Shown: positions 1 to 8,102 of the stretch, piece after piece
How the letters are laid out: every line of letters begins with the position of its first letter
How positions within the stretch are numbered: the first letter of the stretch is position 1
Origin: Halopseudomonas bauzanensis
GTDB lineage: Bacteria; Pseudomonadota; Gammaproteobacteria; Pseudomonadales; Pseudomonadaceae
Reading direction: 5' to 3'
DNA: 64,000 bases
NCBI RefSeq assembly: GCF_900114735.1
Contig: NZ_FOUA01000005.1
Coordinates: forward strand, 124,001-188,000
The notes under the pieces: generated by a model
The model's database searches: none
What the model was told of the DNA's origin: nothing
The model's input: only the letters and a program-made list of their open reading frames with translations
Position numbers and translations under genes: made by a program

Positions 1-30
1 GACTCCTGCTTTTACACGCGTCGGACGACG

Positions 31-708
31 TTATTTACCGATTGAGAAAACTTCTGACAGACCGATACTGCCCAGCCCTGCCAGGTTGAGAACCATTTCA
101 CCGCCATGGCCGACACCGAGGGAGACGCTGTCCACATTCGCCGGCAACAGCGTTGCCAACTGGACGGTTTCACCATTGACGCTGGCCTGCGCCTCGAACC
201 GGTATTTGCCGGCCGGCAAGACATTGCCGCTGGCATCGGTACCGTCCCAGGCAAATTCGTGAATGCCGCCTTCCTGGGCGCCCAGATTGATGGTGGAGAC
301 CATGCTGCCGGCCTCGTCATAGACGTTCACCAGCACCGCGCCGCTGGCCTGCGGCAACGCCAGCTGGCCAGTAAAGCCGCCCTGGGGATCGACCATCGCC
401 TGATCCGTCGGGATCACCACGGTGCGGCCGACCAGGGACGACGCCTGCAATGCCTGTGACGACTGGAAGCTGCTGGCCATGGCATCGATGGTGCTGTTCA
501 TCTTCTCGATGCCTTCGACGGTGCTGAACTGCGCCAGCTGGGCAATGAACTCGCCGTTCTCCTGGGGCGCCAGCGGGTCCTGGTTGTTCAACTGGGCGAC
601 CAGCAGCTCGAGAAATTCGTTCTTGCCCAGCTCGTCGCCCTTGGCAAAGCGACTCTGGTCAACCTGATACTGATCCAGCAGGCTGTTGCCGACGCTGATA
701 TTACTCAT
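31..708 (-). CDS. flgD: flagellar hook-capping protein FlgD
   Basis: Scaffold that caps the growing hook so that FlgE subunits polymerise on the distal rod; it is exported by the flagellar type III apparatus and is lost from the finished structure. The 225 residues are normal for the family. The conserved N-terminal core LGKNEFLELLVAQLNNQDP lies at about residues 28-46, followed by FIAQLAQFSTVEG; the second half is the Gly/Ala-rich Ig/tudor-like part with AWDGTDASGNVLPAGKY. The ATG at 708 lies 12 bases after the flgC stop, so it is the third gene of a flgBCD operon that presumably continues into flgE beyond the left edge. The first 30 bases of the window are intergenic. Confidence 0.97.
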   Translation of the reverse strand: MSNISVGNSLLDQYQVDQSRFAKGDELGKNEFLELLVAQLNNQDPLAPQENGEFIAQLAQFSTVEGIEKMNSTIDAMASSFQSSQALQASSLVGRTVVIPTDQAMVDPQGGFTGQLALPQASGAVLVNVYDEAGSMVSTINLGAQEGGIHEFAWDGTDASGNVLPAGKYRFEAQASVNGETVQLATLLPANVDSVSLGVGHGGEMVLNLAGLGSIGLSEVFSIGK

Positions 709-720
709 CTGCCCACTCCC

Positions 721-1173
721 TTATTGACCCAGCGTCAGCACGCGCTGCAGCATGGTCTTGGCGGTATTCATGATTTCCACGTTGGTCTGATAGGCGCGCG
801 AGGCCGCCATCATGTTGGCCATTTCTTCCACCACGTTGACGTTCGGATAGAACACGTAACCCTCTTCGTTGGCCATGGGATGATCCGGCTCGTAGCGCGA
901 CTGCAATTCTGCGTCCGACTCCACCACGCCCAGCACCTGCACGCCCTGCCCGGCCTGATCGGTCGGCGCAAACAGCGAGCCACCCAGGGAGTCGCCCATG
1001 GCCTGCTGCTCGTTGAACACGGTGGCGAACACGGCCTGCCGGGCGCGGTAGGTCTGGTCGATGCTGCTGGAGACGGTCTCGGCGTTGGCCATGTTGCTGG
1101 CCACGGTGTTGAGCCGCAGGGATTGGGCGTTCATGCCGGAACCGGCAATATCGAATACCTGATTGAGCGACAT
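721..1173 (-). CDS. flgC: flagellar proximal rod protein FlgC
   Basis: Structural subunit of the periplasmic proximal rod. The 150-residue product has the rod-family N-terminal signature LNTVASNMANAET (about residues 22-34) and the matching C-terminal heptad segment NVNVVEEMANMMAASRAYQ, the two ends that form the coiled coils packing rod, hook and filament proteins. It starts two bases after the flgB stop and twelve before flgD, so the three are co-transcribed from the RpoN promoter upstream of flgB. Nothing in the sequence is unusual. Confidence 0.97.
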   Translation of the reverse strand: MSLNQVFDIAGSGMNAQSLRLNTVASNMANAETVSSSIDQTYRARQAVFATVFNEQQAMGDSLGGSLFAPTDQAGQGVQVLGVVESDAELQSRYEPDHPMANEEGYVFYPNVNVVEEMANMMAASRAYQTNVEIMNTAKTMLQRVLTLGQ

Positions 1174-1175
1174 GA

Positions 1176-1580
1176 TCAGTCTCCGCGCAGGGCTGTCATC
1201 AGCCCTTTGAATTTGCTGTTGAGAAAGGTGAAGCTGGCCTGGAAGTCGATGGCGTTTTCCGCGTAGCGGGCCTGCTCAGCCTGGACTTCAACGGTATTGC
1301 CGTCCACCGACGGCTGGGTGGGGATGCGATAGCGCAGGCCGGCGGCCTGGTCGATGAAACCCTCGACGTCCAGATGCCGCGCGTGGGTGCGAGTCGCCTG
1401 GAACGGGCGGTCCGCGCCAGTCTGCTGGGCTTCCAGCACACTGGCGAAATCCAGGTCGCGGGCCTGGTAGTTGGGCGTATCGGCATTGGCGATATTGTTC
1501 GCCAGCACCGAGGCACGGTCGGCACGGAAATTCAGTGCCTGCTCATGCAGCCCCAGTGCGCGATCGAAACTCAAACTCAT
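1176..1580 (-). CDS. flgB: flagellar proximal rod protein FlgB
   Basis: First rod subunit, at the base of the flagellar axial structure. The 134-residue product beginning MSLSFDRALGLHEQ carries the rod-family motif RASVLANNIANADTPNYQARD. A longer reading back to 1637 is open, but the ATG at 1580 has a good Shine-Dalgarno (GAGGA about 8 bases upstream), gives the usual family N-terminus, and leaves room for the RpoN promoter at 1634-1647, which the longer form would overlap. It is the first gene of flgBCD. Confidence 0.95.
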   Translation of the reverse strand: MSLSFDRALGLHEQALNFRADRASVLANNIANADTPNYQARDLDFASVLEAQQTGADRPFQATRTHARHLDVEGFIDQAAGLRYRIPTQPSVDGNTVEVQAEQARYAENAIDFQASFTFLNSKFKGLMTALRGD

Positions 1581-1633
1581 AATGGCATTCCTCACTGTGG
1601 CCCGATGGCCAGAGTTCTGATGCCAGGTTATAA

Positions 1634-1647
1634 GCAATAGCCGTGCC
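1634..1647 (-). promoter_or_regulatory. RpoN (sigma-54) promoter of flgBCD
   Basis: On the minus strand the sequence GGCACGGCTATTGC gives GG at -24 and GC at -12 with exactly ten bases between, close to the consensus TGGCACG-N4-TTGCW. The predicted transcript starts near 1622, about 42 bases before the flgB ATG. Pseudomonad flagellar class II and III operons depend on RpoN with FleQ or FleR. Confidence 0.85.
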
Positions 1648-1763
1648 TATTACGGAAAACCCTTTTAAATCAGCACATTGGGATATATCAAGCGCATCGG
1701 GCGGCAATGATTTTCCGCCCGATGGCAAGACTGCCGCGGCAAAACGGCAAAAGCGGCGCAGGC

Positions 1764-2591
1764 TCAACGAGCCTGGTAGATGATCCCCGGATTGCATTGC
1801 ACCATGCGGTACAACTCGGGCAACCCGTTCAACGCCTCGGAGGCCCCCAGCAGCAGATAGCCGCCCGGCTTGAGAGTGGCATGGATACGCCGCAGGATGT
1901 CCTTCTTCACCTCGGCGGAAAAGTAGATCAGCACGTTGCGGCAGAACACGATATCGAACCGACCCAGTACCGCGTAGTTGTCGAGCAGGTTGAGCTGGCG
2001 AAACTCCACCCGACTGCGGACTGGCATCTTCACCGTCCAGCGGCCCGGCTCGGGTTGATCGAAATAGCGCGTCAGCCGCTCCTGTGACAGGCCTCGGGCG
2101 ATTGCCAGGCTGTCGTACTGGGCCGCTCGCGCTGCGGTGAGCATGTTGCTGGATATCTCGGTGGCGACAATCTGCGCACCGCCCCGCAGCTGGCCCGGAT
2201 TGGCCCGCTCATACTCATCGATGGCCATGCTCAGGGAATAGGGCTCCTGCCCCGAGGAACATGCCGCCGACCAGATGCGCAGCCGCTGCCCCGGTTGGTT
2301 GCGGATGAACTCGGGAAGCAGACGGTCCTTGAGAATCTCGAAGGGATAGGTATCACGAAACCACAGCGTCTCGTTGGTGGTCATGGCGTCCACCACCAGT
2401 TCACGCAGCCCCGAACGCGGCTGCTGCTGGATATGCCGCATCAGCTCACCCAGATCACGGATACCGCGCTGCTCCAGCAAGCGGTTGAGCCGGCTGGCAA
2501 CGAGATACTGCTTGTTGTCGCCAAGGACGATACCGCAGGTACTCTCGAGGTAGTCCCGGAACAGGTTGAAACTCTGATCAGCAATGCTCAC
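1764..2591 (-). CDS. cheR: chemotaxis protein methyltransferase CheR
   Basis: SAM-dependent methyltransferase that methylates glutamates of chemoreceptors for adaptation; cytoplasmic. 275 residues: N-terminal helical CheR_N domain, TTNETLWFRD at 71-80, SAM-binding motif WSAACSSGQEPYS at about 107-119, and DIVFCRNVLIYF at about 213-224. The start is GTG at 2591 with GGAG upstream, giving the usual MSIADQSFNLFRDYLE N-terminus. It lies 43 bases after cheV and 183 bases before flgB; the cheV-cheR-flgBCDE arrangement is common in pseudomonads. Its receptor targets lie outside the window. Confidence 0.96.
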   Translation of the reverse strand: MSIADQSFNLFRDYLESTCGIVLGDNKQYLVASRLNRLLEQRGIRDLGELMRHIQQQPRSGLRELVVDAMTTNETLWFRDTYPFEILKDRLLPEFIRNQPGQRLRIWSAACSSGQEPYSLSMAIDEYERANPGQLRGGAQIVATEISSNMLTAARAAQYDSLAIARGLSQERLTRYFDQPEPGRWTVKMPVRSRVEFRQLNLLDNYAVLGRFDIVFCRNVLIYFSAEVKKDILRRIHATLKPGGYLLLGASEALNGLPELYRMVQCNPGIIYQAR

Positions 2592-2634
2592 GCAATTCGC
2601 TCCAGGCCAGATGCATGGCAGATGCTATCACGCC

Positions 2635-3570
2635 TCATGTGTCGGTTGCCTGCAGACGCTGGATGACTCGCTCAGCCAGATCGTCAGGGTTGAATTTCGC
2701 CAGGAAGGCATCCGCCCCGACCTTGCGCACCATGGCCTGGTTGAACACACCGGAAAGCGATGTGTGCAGCATGACATGCAGGTCTTTCATTCGCGGATCA
2801 CTTCTGACCTCGGCAGTCAGAGTGTAGCCGTCCATCTCCGGCATTTCGATATCGGAAATCAGCATCAGCAGCGAGTCGCCTACCTGAACACCGGCATCGG
2901 CCTCGGCTTTCAGCCAGTCCAGCGCCTGGCGACCGTCATTCAGCGCGATCACGTCGATACCCAAGGTCTCCAGGCAGCGGGTGACCTGCTTGCGCGCCAC
3001 CGATGAATCATCGACCACCAGCACCTTGCGGCTGGTGGTCGCTGCCAATGTCTGTACTTCCTCGGTCTCCGCCTGCTGGGGTACGGTTCGCTCACCGGCG
3101 AGCACTTCGGCGAGCACCTTCTCGACATCGATGATCTCCACCATCTCGTCATCCACCCGCGTCACCGCCGTCAGGTAGTGTTCACGGCCAGCGCCCCGGG
3201 GCGGTGCGTGCACGTCGGACCAGTTCAGGTTGACGATCCGCTCCACCGCGCGCACCAGAAAACCCTGCACTCGACTGTTGTACTCGGTAATGATGACGAA
3301 TGCCGTGGACAGGTCCTCCAGCGCCCGGCCACCGGTGGCCTTGCCCAGATCGATGATCGGCAAGGTACCGCCGCGGATATGCGCCACGCCGCGCACCATC
3401 GGATTCAGCTTGGGCAGCGAGGTCAGGCGCGGGCACTGGAGCACTTCCTTGACCTTGAACACGTTGATGCCATACAGCTGCCGGCCGCCCAGCCGGAACA
3501 GCAGCAGCTCGAGCCGGTTCTGCCCGACCAGTTGGGTACGCTTGTCCACCGAATCCATTATGCCAGCCAT
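2635..3570 (-). CDS. cheV: chemotaxis coupling protein CheV (CheW-REC)
   Basis: Hybrid coupling protein: an N-terminal CheW domain (about residues 15-165) links chemoreceptors to CheA, and a C-terminal receiver domain (about 185-305) modulates the coupling when phosphorylated. The receiver has the acidic VLVVDDSS start, the probable phospho-acceptor Asp in LISDIEMPEMDG, and KFNPDDL near the switch Lys. I chose ATG 3570 (MAGIMDSVDKRTQLVG, 311 residues) because AGGAG lies seven bases upstream; the reading frame is open to 3600. It is divergent from flgA and is followed by cheR. Confidence 0.95.
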   Translation of the reverse strand: MAGIMDSVDKRTQLVGQNRLELLLFRLGGRQLYGINVFKVKEVLQCPRLTSLPKLNPMVRGVAHIRGGTLPIIDLGKATGGRALEDLSTAFVIITEYNSRVQGFLVRAVERIVNLNWSDVHAPPRGAGREHYLTAVTRVDDEMVEIIDVEKVLAEVLAGERTVPQQAETEEVQTLAATTSRKVLVVDDSSVARKQVTRCLETLGIDVIALNDGRQALDWLKAEADAGVQVGDSLLMLISDIEMPEMDGYTLTAEVRSDPRMKDLHVMLHTSLSGVFNQAMVRKVGADAFLAKFNPDDLAERVIQRLQATDT

Positions 3571-3595
3571 GAATAGCTCCTCTAGATACAAACCA

Positions 3596-3609
3596 GGCAT
3601 GATCCTTGC
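3596..3609 (+). promoter_or_regulatory. RpoN (sigma-54) promoter of flgA
   Basis: GGCATGATCCTTGC places GG and GC ten bases apart, matching the -24/-12 elements, with transcription predicted near 3621 and the flgA ATG at 3683. A much weaker GG-N10-GC arrangement on the opposite strand (about 3608-3621) could serve cheV but lacks the CAC and TTGC core. Confidence 0.75.
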
Positions 3610-3682
3610 ACCACTTCCCCCAGCATATTATGCGACGCCGGCATTTTGACGGGCGTCACTCTGAGTCAGGATTTCGGATTCC

Positions 3683-4405
3683 ATGCAATTACCGGCATTT
3701 TTCATCAAACTGATCGCGGCTATTGCGCTGCTGAGTTCCAGCAGTCTGAATGCCAGTCCGCTTATTGACCAGCTTATCGGCACGACCACCAGCTATCTTG
3801 AGCAGAAAGTTGCCGCCTACCTGACCAACAGCACTGCCGACGCGCGTTTCGAGATCACCGTGAGCCGTCTGGATCCGCGGCTGCGGCTGCCATTGTGCCC
3901 GGCCGATGCGATCCAGGCCAATCTGGAAAGCCCGGAAGTACCAATCGGGCGCGTCACTGTACGCATCAGTTGTGATAGTGAGGTGCAATGGCGGCTGTTC
4001 GTGCCGGCGACTGTCGACCTGTTCCAGCCGGTGGTGGTGACTACCCGCCCGCTACCACGCCATGGCGTCATCAGCGCCGGTGATGTCACCCTGCTTGAAC
4101 GCAACGTCGGCAACCTCAGCGGCAGCTATCTGACACGCCCGGAGCAAGCCATCGGTCTGCGCACCCGGCGTCCGGTTGCCGCTGACAGCGTACTGGGCGC
4201 CAACCAGCTGGAGCAGGACGAAACGGTAAAGCGCGGTGACAAGGTGGTGATCAGCGCGGCCAACAGCCGGGTCTCGGTGCGCATGCCGGGCGAGGCGCTG
4301 GAAAGCGGCAGTACCGGCAGCCAGATCAGGGTGCGCAATACTCGCTCGGACCGTGTGATCCGGGCCCGCATCATCGGCCCCGGTCAGGTCGAAGTGGCAA
4401 TGTGA
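3683..4405 (+). CDS. flgA: flagellar P-ring assembly chaperone FlgA
   Basis: Periplasmic chaperone for assembly of the FlgI P ring around the rod. The 240 residues start with a Sec signal peptide (hydrophobic stretch about 7-20, likely cleavage after LNA near residue 24). The C-terminal part is a SAF domain with PLPRHGVISAGDVTLLER and RRPVAADSVLGANQLE. Two central cysteines (in LPLCPADA and VRISCDSE) are placed as in family members that form a disulfide. It is the first gene of a rightward run flgA-flgM-flgN-ycgR and is divergent from cheV; an RpoN promoter precedes it. Confidence 0.96.
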   Translation: MQLPAFFIKLIAAIALLSSSSLNASPLIDQLIGTTTSYLEQKVAAYLTNSTADARFEITVSRLDPRLRLPLCPADAIQANLESPEVPIGRVTVRISCDSEVQWRLFVPATVDLFQPVVVTTRPLPRHGVISAGDVTLLERNVGNLSGSYLTRPEQAIGLRTRRPVAADSVLGANQLEQDETVKRGDKVVISAANSRVSVRMPGEALESGSTGSQIRVRNTRSDRVIRARIIGPGQVEVAM

Positions 4406-4492
4406 TGTGGCATCCCGAATCGACTATACTTGTCGCCATCCAATCAGGCATGCAAACTGTGCAGCAGGTCACACAATTATTTCTCCCAGCCC

Positions 4493-4519
4493 TAAAGTTT
4501 CTGCCGTGGCTGCCGTTAC
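4493..4519 (+). promoter_or_regulatory. FliA (sigma-28) promoter of flgMN
   Basis: TAAAGTTT, eleven bases, then GCCGTTAC: a near-perfect match to the flagellar sigma-28 consensus TAAAGTTT-N11-GCCGATAA. Transcription would begin near 4526, about 27 bases before flgM, giving the anti-sigma factor its own late-class supply in feedback with FliA. Confidence 0.9.
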
Positions 4520-4552
4520 AGCAGAAGGCATTCAGGTTCTGAGGACACACCC

Positions 4553-4870
4553 ATGGTCATAGATTTCAATACCGGCGGCACCAATAACGCCGCCCGCAGC
4601 AGCCAGACCGGCGCAGCCAGTGGCAAGCGCGATGTGGCGGCGGAACGCCCGAGCGACGACGCACCGACCGCCGGCAAACCGGCAGCCGCCGACTCCGGGG
4701 TCAAGTTGAGCAATCAGGCGCAGCAACTGCAGGCTATCGAAGAACGCCTGCGGGAACTGCCGGAAGTGGACAGCGCACGCGTCGAGCAGATCAAGCAGGC
4801 CATCGCCGACGGTAGCTATCAGATAGACAGTACGCGGATCGCCGACAAACTGATCGCTCTCGAGCAGTGA
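4553..4870 (+). CDS. flgM: anti-sigma-28 factor FlgM
   Basis: Binds FliA (sigma-28) and holds late flagellar genes off until the hook is complete, when FlgM is exported. The 105-residue product has a low-complexity, Ala/Gly-rich, probably disordered N-terminal half and the conserved FliA-binding C-terminal half (VKLSNQAQQLQAIEERL, then VDSARVEQIKQAIADGSYQI). The ATG follows TGAGGACACACCC. It sits 147 bases after flgA behind its own FliA promoter and directly before flgN. Confidence 0.95.
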   Translation: MVIDFNTGGTNNAARSSQTGAASGKRDVAAERPSDDAPTAGKPAAADSGVKLSNQAQQLQAIEERLRELPEVDSARVEQIKQAIADGSYQIDSTRIADKLIALEQ

Positions 4871-4907
4871 TCTGATGGTGGCCGTGCAGCCCAGCGGAGA
4901 ATGAAGG

Positions 4908-5369
4908 ATGCAGGATCTCAGCGCACTTTTTGCCCAGGCCACACAACATTGCGAGCAGTTCGCCGAATTGCTTGATCAGGAACGCCAGGTTCTGCTCGAT
5001 CAGGATATGGACGCTCTCGACGCCCTGACCAAGACCAAGACACCGCTGATCGCAGTTCTGGTCGCTGACGAGCAAGCCCTGTCCGCCCAGTGCGAAACAC
5101 TCAGCAAACCGGCTTCACAAAGCCTGACCGACTTTATCGGCAGCCTGGATAACCCCGCGTTGGCCGCCCAGCACACCGACTTCCTCACTGCTGCCGAACG
5201 CTGCCAGAATGCCAACCTGCGCAATGCCAGACTGATTCGCCACAGCCAGCATATCAACTCCCGATTGCTGGACCTGCTGCGCAACCAGGGCGAAGCCAGC
5301 CAGAATGTGTACGATCGTCAGGGGAACGCCAGTCGCTCCGCATCCGGGCGCCCGATAAGCCGTGCCTGA
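4908..5369 (+). CDS. flgN: flagellar export chaperone FlgN
   Basis: Cytoplasmic chaperone for the hook-filament junction proteins FlgK and FlgL. The 153-residue, helix-rich, Leu/Gln/Ala-rich protein has the FlgN-family pattern of long amphipathic helices (LLDQERQVLLDQDMDALDAL near residues 21-40; NLRNARLIRHSQHINSRLLD in the C-terminal helix that binds client proteins). It starts 37 bases after flgM with AGAATGAAGG upstream. The assignment rests on composition and position as much as on motif identity. Confidence 0.92.
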   Translation: MQDLSALFAQATQHCEQFAELLDQERQVLLDQDMDALDALTKTKTPLIAVLVADEQALSAQCETLSKPASQSLTDFIGSLDNPALAAQHTDFLTAAERCQNANLRNARLIRHSQHINSRLLDLLRNQGEASQNVYDRQGNASRSASGRPISRA

Positions 5370-5430
5370 CAAGGATGTCGCTGGCCTGCCTAGCCAGCCA
5401 CATTGACTCCATCGCCAGCGAGAAACCGTC

Positions 5431-6180
5431 GTGTCAATGTTATTCGAACAAGAGGGCAGCCCGCAGCCGCCCCGGGAAGTTACCGCCAGCATCGAAATTC
5501 ACATTCTGCTGAAGAACCTGCAGCAATTTCACATTCCTCTGAGCATCACCTTCGATGGTCGCAGCCAGACCTTCCAGAGCTATATCGTTGATCTGGATAC
5601 CCAGAACGGGGCCCTGCTCATCGACGAAATGATTCCGCACATCGGTGACAAGTGGGCCAGCCAGGGAGAAAGCTTTCGGATAGATGCCTGGCTGGACGGT
5701 GTGCACATGCGCTGGGTGGGAGCTGATGCAAAGCGGGTGATGCTCGAGGATGCCCCCGCCTTCAGCGTGCCGCTGCCCCACAGCATGATCTACCATCAAC
5801 GTCGCGGCGCGTTCCGCGCCACCGTGCAACGCAGTATCGATACCCGGGTGGAGCTGATTCACGCCAAGCATCAACGACGCTTCGAGGGAGAGCTGCTGGA
5901 CATTTCCGCGACCGGCTGCAAGGCCCGCCTGTTGGGTAATCACGTGCAAGGGCTGCAGCCGGGAGAGCGTTATGAGCTGAGCCGACTGCTGTTACCGGAT
6001 GCCGCCGAGTTCGATATCAATCTGGAGATACGCCACCGCGAATATCACCAGGACAGCGGCACCACGCATGTCGGGCTGCGCTTTCATCAGCCCAGCCCAC
6101 AGGCCCAACGGCCAATCGACCGCTTCGTACATTATCTGCAACGCGAAGCACGCCGGCTGGAGAAGGAAGACCTGTTCTGA
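5431..6180 (+). CDS. ycgR: flagellar brake protein YcgR (YcgR-N and PilZ)
   Basis: c-di-GMP receptor that slows flagellar rotation when c-di-GMP is high. 249 residues: an N-terminal YcgR domain (about 20-115) and a C-terminal PilZ domain (about 118-240). The c-di-GMP motif is visible as QRRGAFRATV (RxxxR) followed by DISATGCKA (D/NxSxxG). The start is GTG at 5431 or ATG at 5437; GTG is kept because GAG lies at a suitable distance. It ends the flgA-flgMN run and converges on the MFS gene 19 bases away. Confidence 0.93.
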   Translation: MSMLFEQEGSPQPPREVTASIEIHILLKNLQQFHIPLSITFDGRSQTFQSYIVDLDTQNGALLIDEMIPHIGDKWASQGESFRIDAWLDGVHMRWVGADAKRVMLEDAPAFSVPLPHSMIYHQRRGAFRATVQRSIDTRVELIHAKHQRRFEGELLDISATGCKARLLGNHVQGLQPGERYELSRLLLPDAAEFDINLEIRHREYHQDSGTTHVGLRFHQPSPQAQRPIDRFVHYLQREARRLEKEDLF

Positions 6181-6199
6181 GGTGCTTTCGTTTACCAGC

Positions 6200-7513
6200 C
6201 TAGCCCGGCCGGTGCTCATCATCCTCTTCGGCGACCGGCTGCTCCTGAGGGTCCGTCTCTTCTTGCATCTGATCGATCACCACCTGCTCGTCGACTCGGG
6301 GGTCGATGGCCGCGGCCAGCGGTGACGAGGCCAGGTTACCGGCAGCAGGCATGAACTGGATCGGCGCCTCTTCGACGAGATGTTCTCCGGTAACCCGTTC
6401 CGGCCGCACGAAGATCACCAGCAGCAAACTGCTACAAGCCATGAAGACGTACAACATCGGCGCGCCGCCAAACTTCATCAGCACGGACCCGAGCAATGGC
6501 CCGGCACTGGCACCCAGGCCAAAGGTGACCAACAGCATCGCCGACAGCAGCACGCGCTCCTCCTGCTCAACGTGGTCGTTGGCCAGCGCCACTGCCAGCG
6601 GATAGAGCGTGAACGCCAGCAGCCCAAAGATGCCGGTCAGCAATAACAGTAACTGCGGCCAGGCCACCAGAGCAATGAGCAGCGAGACGGTGGTGAGGAC
6701 GATGGCGTTTACCTGGATCATCCGGCTACGGTCCAGGCGATCAGACAGCCAGCCCGCAGGCCACTGGGCTAATAGCCCCGCGCCAATGGTGACCGCCATG
6801 AACACGCCGACATGCTCGGTGTCCAGACCAACCGAACTGGCATACGCCGGCGCCAGCCCGTAGAAGGCGCCCAACAGCAATCCGGCCACGCCGATGGTAC
6901 TCAGCGCCTGGGGAATACGCTTGACGAACAGACGGACTTCCAGCGGCGCCGGATGCAAGGGTGCCGGGTGCAACCGGCGGGTGACCGCCACCGGCACCAG
7001 GCACAGGGCAAAGCACATCGCCACGAGAATGATATGGCGCATGCTCAACTCGGGCATCAGCGTCAGCACCAGCTGCCCCAGCCCCAGGCCGAGGAAGGTC
7101 ACCAGCATATAGCCGGCGAAGACCCGCCCCCGCTGGTGGGATTCCGCCTGCTCGTTCAGCCAGCTCTCCAGCACCATGTACTGACACATCATCGCCACAC
7201 CCACCAGCCAGCGCAGGACCAACCAGACTTCCACGCTGGATGTCAGCGCGTGGCCGAGCACCGAAGCCGTCACTATCCCGGCGCTGGCAACAAAGGCCCG
7301 GATATGCCCGACCTGGGCAATCAACCGATGCCCCACCGACGCCCCCATCACCAGACCGACGTAATAGGCCGTCATGAGCACACCGATCCAGATTTCACTG
7401 ACATTGGCAGCAGACAGGCGCAGGCCGAGGTAGGTACTGAGCAGACCACTGCCCAGCAGCATCAGAAGAGTGGAGAAGTACAGGGATGAGAAGGAGGCAA
7501 AGGTACTGGGCAA
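6200..7513 (-). CDS. MFS transporter, YcaD-like
   Basis: Twelve-helix major facilitator of the YcaD/UPF0226 type; the substrate is unknown. Hydrophobic helices cover most of the protein (for example SSLYFSTLLMLLGSGLLS and LSTIGVAGLLLGAFYGLAPAY), with the helix 2-3 loop GHRLIAQVGHIRAF and the acidic, Pro/Glu-rich hydrophilic tail EETDPQEQPVAEEDDEHRPG. I place the start at TTG 7513 (LPSTFASFSSLY, 437 residues) because GGGAG lies exactly seven bases upstream; the frame is open back to 7618 with no comparable site. It converges on ycgR. Confidence 0.85.
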   Translation of the reverse strand: MPSTFASFSSLYFSTLLMLLGSGLLSTYLGLRLSAANVSEIWIGVLMTAYYVGLVMGASVGHRLIAQVGHIRAFVASAGIVTASVLGHALTSSVEVWLVLRWLVGVAMMCQYMVLESWLNEQAESHQRGRVFAGYMLVTFLGLGLGQLVLTLMPELSMRHIILVAMCFALCLVPVAVTRRLHPAPLHPAPLEVRLFVKRIPQALSTIGVAGLLLGAFYGLAPAYASSVGLDTEHVGVFMAVTIGAGLLAQWPAGWLSDRLDRSRMIQVNAIVLTTVSLLIALVAWPQLLLLLTGIFGLLAFTLYPLAVALANDHVEQEERVLLSAMLLVTFGLGASAGPLLGSVLMKFGGAPMLYVFMACSSLLLVIFVRPERVTGEHLVEEAPIQFMPAAGNLASSPLAAAIDPRVDEQVVIDQMQEETDPQEQPVAEEDDEHRPG

Positions 7514-7674
7514 TGAAAAACTCCCGTTAAGCTGGATACCGGATAAAAACTGCTTCGCTACACAGGATAGCAGCTGCATGAAGGACGCAGCCGGACGCAG
7601 CGTCAGGATCGGACACATCGGTACTCAAGGAGCGGGACCAGGAAAAGAGAATTGCATGGACCGGCACGTCAAAG

Positions 7675-7698
7675 GCCTGACAGTGCGGACTGTCAGGC
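7675..7698 (-). terminator. hairpin downstream of tRNA-Arg(CCT)
   Basis: A perfect ten-base stem (GCCTGACAGT / ACTGTCAGGC) with a four-base loop begins about ten bases beyond the CCA end of the tRNA, followed by a short CTTTG. It is the likely end of the tRNA transcript. Confidence 0.6.
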
Positions 7699-7707
7699 TC
7701 GGTCATC

Positions 7708-7784
7708 TGGTGCGCGAGCCCGGATTCGAACCGGGGACCTACCGCTTAGGAGGCGGTTGCTCTATCCAGCTGAGCTACAAGCGC
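7708..7784 (-). tRNA. tRNA-Arg (anticodon CCT)
   Basis: Cloverleaf on the minus strand, 77 bases including an encoded CCA. The D stem GCTC/GAGC, anticodon stem ACCGC/GCGGT with loop CTCCTAA (anticodon CCT, reading AGG), five-base variable loop and T stem CCCGG/CCGGG all pair. The acceptor arms are GCGCTTG and CTCGCGC, which pair at five of seven positions and mismatch at 5:68 (T-C) and 6:67 (T-T). This is unusual for a functional tRNA; see the finding. Confidence 0.9.
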
Positions 7785-7994
7785 AAATGATTGTAAATGC
7801 TCGACTTTGTGCTGCGCATGATAACCGATCGCAGACGGGCTTGACCACCTTGACAAATGGTGCGAAAGTTCGATCTCAAATGGCCAGCGCCGGAAAGATG
7901 TCGCAAAAAAGAGACGTAATTCCGACACTTTGTAAGCCATTGAAAAAAATGGGTATTAGAGTTGAGCAAAATGCTTATATCCATTGTCAATGTG

Positions 7995-8017
7995 TCAGGG
8001 ATTTTTCCAAATCCTGA
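7995..8017. repeat. inverted repeat upstream of amrZ
   Basis: Arms TCAGG-g-ATTT and AAAT-CCTGA around a TTCC loop, about 90 bases before the amrZ ATG. It could be an operator or a hairpin in the amrZ leader; no U tract follows. Confidence 0.5.
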
Positions 8018-8033
8018 CGAGATGGCGGTTTGG

Positions 8034-8048
8034 ATGGCAGGAAGCCAT
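8034..8048. promoter_or_regulatory. possible operator upstream of amrZ (ATGGC-N5-GCCAT)
   Basis: A perfect 5-5-5 inverted repeat, ATGGCAGGAAGCCAT, 55 bases before the amrZ start. AmrZ in P. aeruginosa represses its own gene and prefers GGC-rich sites, so an autoregulatory site is plausible, but this is inference. Confidence 0.3.
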
Positions 8049-8102
8049 GCGGATTCCAACTGGCCGGGATCGATTCATTAGCCAAAGTGATTATTTTTGC
8101 CC

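Larger units (their letters stand above)
7785..8102. other. AT-rich intergenic region upstream of amrZ and tRNA-Arg
   Basis: About 320 bases without a convincing gene, clearly richer in A and T than the rest of the window. A TACAAT hexamer lies about seven bases before the tRNA 5' end and probably serves as its -10. Toward amrZ there are two inverted repeats (7995-8017 and 8034-8048). Open reading frames crossing it lack ribosome sites and family resemblance. Confidence 0.6.

Noticed and set aside
3608-3621. Possible RpoN promoter for cheV
   Set aside because: GG and GC are ten bases apart, but the bases around them (GGGGGAAGTGGTGC) lack the CAC and TTGC core, so the match is weak.
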